From CAYUAI01 sp964442745 (GTDB taxonomy: Bacteria; Pseudomonadota; Gammaproteobacteria; S012-40): DNA of 64,000 bases. Shown here in pieces: positions 61,646-64,000 of the stretch (position 1 is its first letter; every line of letters starts with the position of its first letter). The notes beneath the pieces were generated by a model. The model saw nothing but the letters and a program-made list of their open reading frames with translations. It was not told the DNA's origin and did no database searches. The DNA lies in assembly GCA_964442745.1 (NCBI GenBank), contig CAYUAI010000003.1, positions 62,001-126,000 of the forward strand, in the 5' to 3' direction. The position numbers and the translations under genes are program-made.

Positions 61646-62182
61646 TCAAAGATAAATTTCATTGAGCGCTAAACTGGCCTTAATCAAAACCAACTCAACT
61701 TGCTCGTGCTCCACATAGGTAATATGTATCCATCCATTTTCAACTCGGCGATAAATCTCAATTTTCATCTTTTCTTGAGCAACTAACACATATTCCTGCA
61801 AGGAGAGTAGGCGTTGATACACGACACGTTTTTCAAATCGATCTTTAGCTTCCGTGGATGGGGATAACACTTCGATAATGAGTAATGGCTCAGTTTCATA
61901 ATAAGGGTTATTTTGATTATCACTACAAGCGACCAATAAATCTGGATAATAGAAGACATCGTCAACTCGCACTTTCACATCAGACATATAAATATGATAT
62001 GGTGGTATTAAATTTGCTCTCAACAAATTTAATAATTGCACTGCAATAAGATTGTGCCGCTTGCTTGCTCCCACCATCGCATAAACTTGCCCATCGATAT
62101 ACTCATGACGCACTTCACTACTTTGTTCACCCGCGAGATAAAAATCAATCGATAATTCTTCAACAGGCTTTACGATAGGCAT
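61646..62182 (-). CDS. Uma2-family (DUF820) PD-(D/E)XK protein
   Basis: 178 residues from the ATG at 62182 (GGAG about 11 nt upstream). The fold shows EYIDGQVYAMVGAS, RHNLIAVQLLNLL, YYPDLLVAC and EPLLIIEVLSPSTEAKDRFEKRVVYQRL, the PD/ExVLS motif set of the nuclease-like superfamily. Function unknown; members are very numerous in Cyanobacteria and Deinococcus and less common in Gammaproteobacteria, so horizontal gain is plausible. No partner genes are adjacent. Confidence 0.88.
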   Translation of the reverse strand: MPIVKPVEELSIDFYLAGEQSSEVRHEYIDGQVYAMVGASKRHNLIAVQLLNLLRANLIPPYHIYMSDVKVRVDDVFYYPDLLVACSDNQNNPYYETEPLLIIEVLSPSTEAKDRFEKRVVYQRLLSLQEYVLVAQEKMKIEIYRRVENGWIHITYVEHEQVELVLIKASLALNEIYL

Positions 62183-62402
62183 AGCAAAATTTTCTCCGAA
62201 TCCGCCGTAAGACAATCCAAGCCTTTGATATTAAAACCATGCAACCACCGTTGTTGGGTACATATAAGGTATTATAACTCGCTGCCTTTTCTAGCTCAAC
62301 TCACCCATTTCTAAGCACCGTAATATTCTATTGATAGGTGTAAAAATCAAAGTCATATCTATCTTGAGTAAAAATTGATATAACTAAGTTCTTATTCCGG
62401 CG

Positions 62403-63593
62403 TTAAAAATACCCCTTAAGCGTTAGCTGTAAATAATCATCACGTTGAAAACTATATGAAACATCTTCGGGCTGTGCATTATGAAATACACGCAGCCGAA
62501 ACTCAGCGCTGAGCCTATCGTTTAGGCGACGTTCAGCTTCGATATTAAAAAATAGTTCTTTAGTGTCCCTATCGATCACAACCCCAGCCAATAAGCTGCT
62601 ATCCTGACTGTCATTAAACGCCAGACGACTACCTAGAAAAATGTCTTGGTCAAATAACACGGGATTACTTTCATTGCGCCCATCATAAAGCAATTCCGTC
62701 AGCACGCTTAAATCCATCGCGCTATCATTAATTTGATAAAATGAATATTCATAACCTGCCACAAATGCAGCGAATTTATCATCTTTCGTATCACGGCCGA
62801 TGAGTTCTAATTTCCATAACCATTCATTGTCAGTATACTGTAAATCAATACCCACTTGAGTTATCTGTTGATACACAGGAATCAATGCCTGCCTATTTGA
62901 TGATAGAATCAACTGCGGCTCTCGTGAAGTACCATCAAAAACATAAACCCCTAAATCGACATCTCCAAAGTAATGACTATAACGGACAGCCCAGTCCATA
63001 TTCGTTTCTTGCTCACTTGATTCATAAATCGCCTTGTTCGTATCAATAACTAAAGGCGTTCGAAACCGTCCTTTAATTCCGGGAAAAGTACGCTCACGAA
63101 AATACGGTAACAAAAAGAAATCAATGGCCCCCCAATCACGCTGCAGAGTGAGATTAATCATGGGCTGACCAAGCTTGTCTTCTTCGGCCATGTCTTCCAC
63201 CCCATCCGTTTGATTGATAACATCCACTAAGTGTCGCGACTCGGTAACCCCCCAAAATACTTTATTGATACCAATAAGCAAACTCCAATTATCTTTTTCC
63301 AGCGCCCAATAGGCTTCACGCACATCCAGATGGCTACGTTCTGAATCTTTGGCATCAGCGCGGGCAAACCCGACCAGGCTCACTCGCTGACGCCCATTAT
63401 CATGTTGCCAACGTAGCTCGGGCTGAAACATCACAGATAAATTAGCCCCATTATGTTGTAATGGATAACGTGCATCCTGAGAAAAAACACGCGATTCCAA
63501 TCCAACATAGCCTGATCCATCCCACTCACCTGCATAAATCATTGATGGTAATAACAGTATAGATAAAACCATTAATTTAACTGGACGTTTCAT
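62403..63593 (-). CDS. Outer-membrane beta-barrel protein
   Basis: 396 residues. A signal peptide (KLMVLSILLLPSMIYA) is followed by alternating strands, for example WDGSGYVGLESRVF, LRWQHDNGRQRVSLVGFARAD and a C-terminal YLQLTLKGYF ending in Phe. The pattern is that of an OMP of the DUF1302/alginate-type group, but function is unknown. The lipoprotein-sorting-like gene lies 33 nt upstream on the same strand, a combination often found with RND-type (MMPL) transporters. Confidence 0.7.
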   Translation of the reverse strand: MKRPVKLMVLSILLLPSMIYAGEWDGSGYVGLESRVFSQDARYPLQHNGANLSVMFQPELRWQHDNGRQRVSLVGFARADAKDSERSHLDVREAYWALEKDNWSLLIGINKVFWGVTESRHLVDVINQTDGVEDMAEEDKLGQPMINLTLQRDWGAIDFFLLPYFRERTFPGIKGRFRTPLVIDTNKAIYESSEQETNMDWAVRYSHYFGDVDLGVYVFDGTSREPQLILSSNRQALIPVYQQITQVGIDLQYTDNEWLWKLELIGRDTKDDKFAAFVAGYEYSFYQINDSAMDLSVLTELLYDGRNESNPVLFDQDIFLGSRLAFNDSQDSSLLAGVVIDRDTKELFFNIEAERRLNDRLSAEFRLRVFHNAQPEDVSYSFQRDDYLQLTLKGYF

Positions 63594-63626
63594 TTTTTTC
63601 CCAAAGCTAGCTATAATTAATCGTAA

Positions 63627-64000
63627 TTAGCGCAAACGTTTCAAGCGATTTTTTTCAAAATCTTTATCGCTCAAGCCTATCCCAAATATATATTTACCAT
63701 AAATCAGATCAGTGCTCTTGTTGGTTTGGTGATTAATCATTTCTAAGCGCTGTGCTCGCCAAATATCATTGTAGTTTTGATAATCTTTAAGCGTGAGTGT
63801 CTTTAACAAACCACCTCGACGATCATAGAACTCAACTTTCCTAAGTTGAAATACGCTAGTATCAAACCAGGCAATCTGCCGCGTATAACCCGAGTTTTTA
63901 TAACGTGGAAAACGCTCAACAACATCACAAGTTAAATCTTGACAAGGTGCTTGACGCAACCACTTGTAGTCAAATTTATTCAGTTCCAGCGAGGTGAAAT
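63627..64000 (-). CDS. Outer-membrane lipoprotein-sorting-like protein, 5' end outside window
   Basis: The frame is open to the window edge, so the first residues lie beyond 64000. About 123 residues are visible, with beta-rich segments VVERFPRYKNSGYTRQIAWFDTSVFQLRKVEFYDRRGGLLKTLTLKDYQ in pieces and the end YGKYIFGIGLSDKDFEKNRLKRLR. These match the C-terminal half of the LolA-like outer-membrane lipoprotein-sorting group. It lies 33 nt upstream of the beta-barrel gene in the direction of transcription. Confidence 0.72.
   Translation of the reverse strand, partial: FTSLELNKFDYKWLRQAPCQDLTCDVVERFPRYKNSGYTRQIAWFDTSVFQLRKVEFYDRRGGLLKTLTLKDYQNYNDIWRAQRLEMINHQTNKSTDLIYGKYIFGIGLSDKDFEKNRLKRLR

Noticed and set aside
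1..64000. tRNA, rRNA, riboswitch or CRISPR array
   Set aside because: No cloverleaf, direct-repeat array or recognisable riboswitch core was seen on either strand by eye. A covariance-model search would be needed to exclude small RNAs.

Overview
The window is a stretch of gammaproteobacterial chromosome of moderate, slightly AT-leaning composition. The evidence is gene order. The runs leuS-lptE-holA ... nadD-rsfS-rlmH (with ybeL beside leuS) and maf-rng-yhdP-nit2-tldD-pmbA are typical of Gammaproteobacteria, as are rsmJ, yqgE, coq7 and the rplM-rpsI pair. The respiratory genes, ubiquinone synthesis (coq7) and glycolate oxidation (glcF) point to an aerobic or microaerobic respiring bacterium, perhaps a marine or sulfur/C1-associated lineage. 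The sequence alone does not fix the genus.

Layout. 1-4.6 kb: end of a divergent MoeA-like gene, a small membrane protein, rsmJ, a yqgE with a signal peptide, a YcxB-like protein, a 160-bp MITE-like element and a Nudix hydrolase. 4.6-25.5 kb: conserved, mostly minus-strand housekeeping genes (pmbA, tldD, nit2, yhdP, rng, maf, rlmH, rsfS, nadD, proA, holA, a CheX-CheY pair, lptE, leuS, ybeL on plus, trpE). 25.5-36.1 kb: gph, a general porin, rpsI/rplM, a thioredoxin-like ferredoxin, glcF-coq7, rpiA, ilvA, an orphan ParA and a membrane diguanylate cyclase.

36.3-53.8 kb: a large, almost entirely minus-strand respiratory island. It encodes a divergent CcoN-like haem-copper subunit, a CcoO-like cytochrome c with an added N-terminal region, three more monohaem cytochromes c or anchored cytochromes, a dihaem c4-type cytochrome, a four-helix subunit-I-like fragment, CcoG, CcoS-like and FixH-like assembly proteins, a thioredoxin-like lipoprotein, and a membrane-anchored SUMF1/FGE-fold protein without the FGE cysteines. 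It also has at least four peptides of 30-48 residues with one membrane helix each, and several two-helix proteins. A canonical haem-bearing CcoP was not found. This looks like an unusual cbb3-like terminal oxidase (or NO-reductase-like enzyme) with many accessory subunits, and it is the strongest candidate for an undescribed system.

54.1-57.8 kb (plus strand): a compact four-gene set of a polytopic GT-C-like membrane protein, a MotA/ExbB-type channel protein, a MotB/ExbD-like protein whose periplasmic part is a von Willebrand A domain, and a bactofilin. This ion-driven stator-like module is the second candidate. 58-64 kb: a GH114 pseudogene carrying the second copy of the 160-bp MITE, a copy of a second (~185-205 bp) interspersed repeat, a CDGSH-CDGSH-Rieske-TPP-enzyme fusion, a Uma2-family protein, an outer-membrane beta-barrel protein and the 3' part of a lipoprotein-sorting-like protein that runs off the window. 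No rRNA, tRNA, CRISPR array or complete transposase gene was seen.
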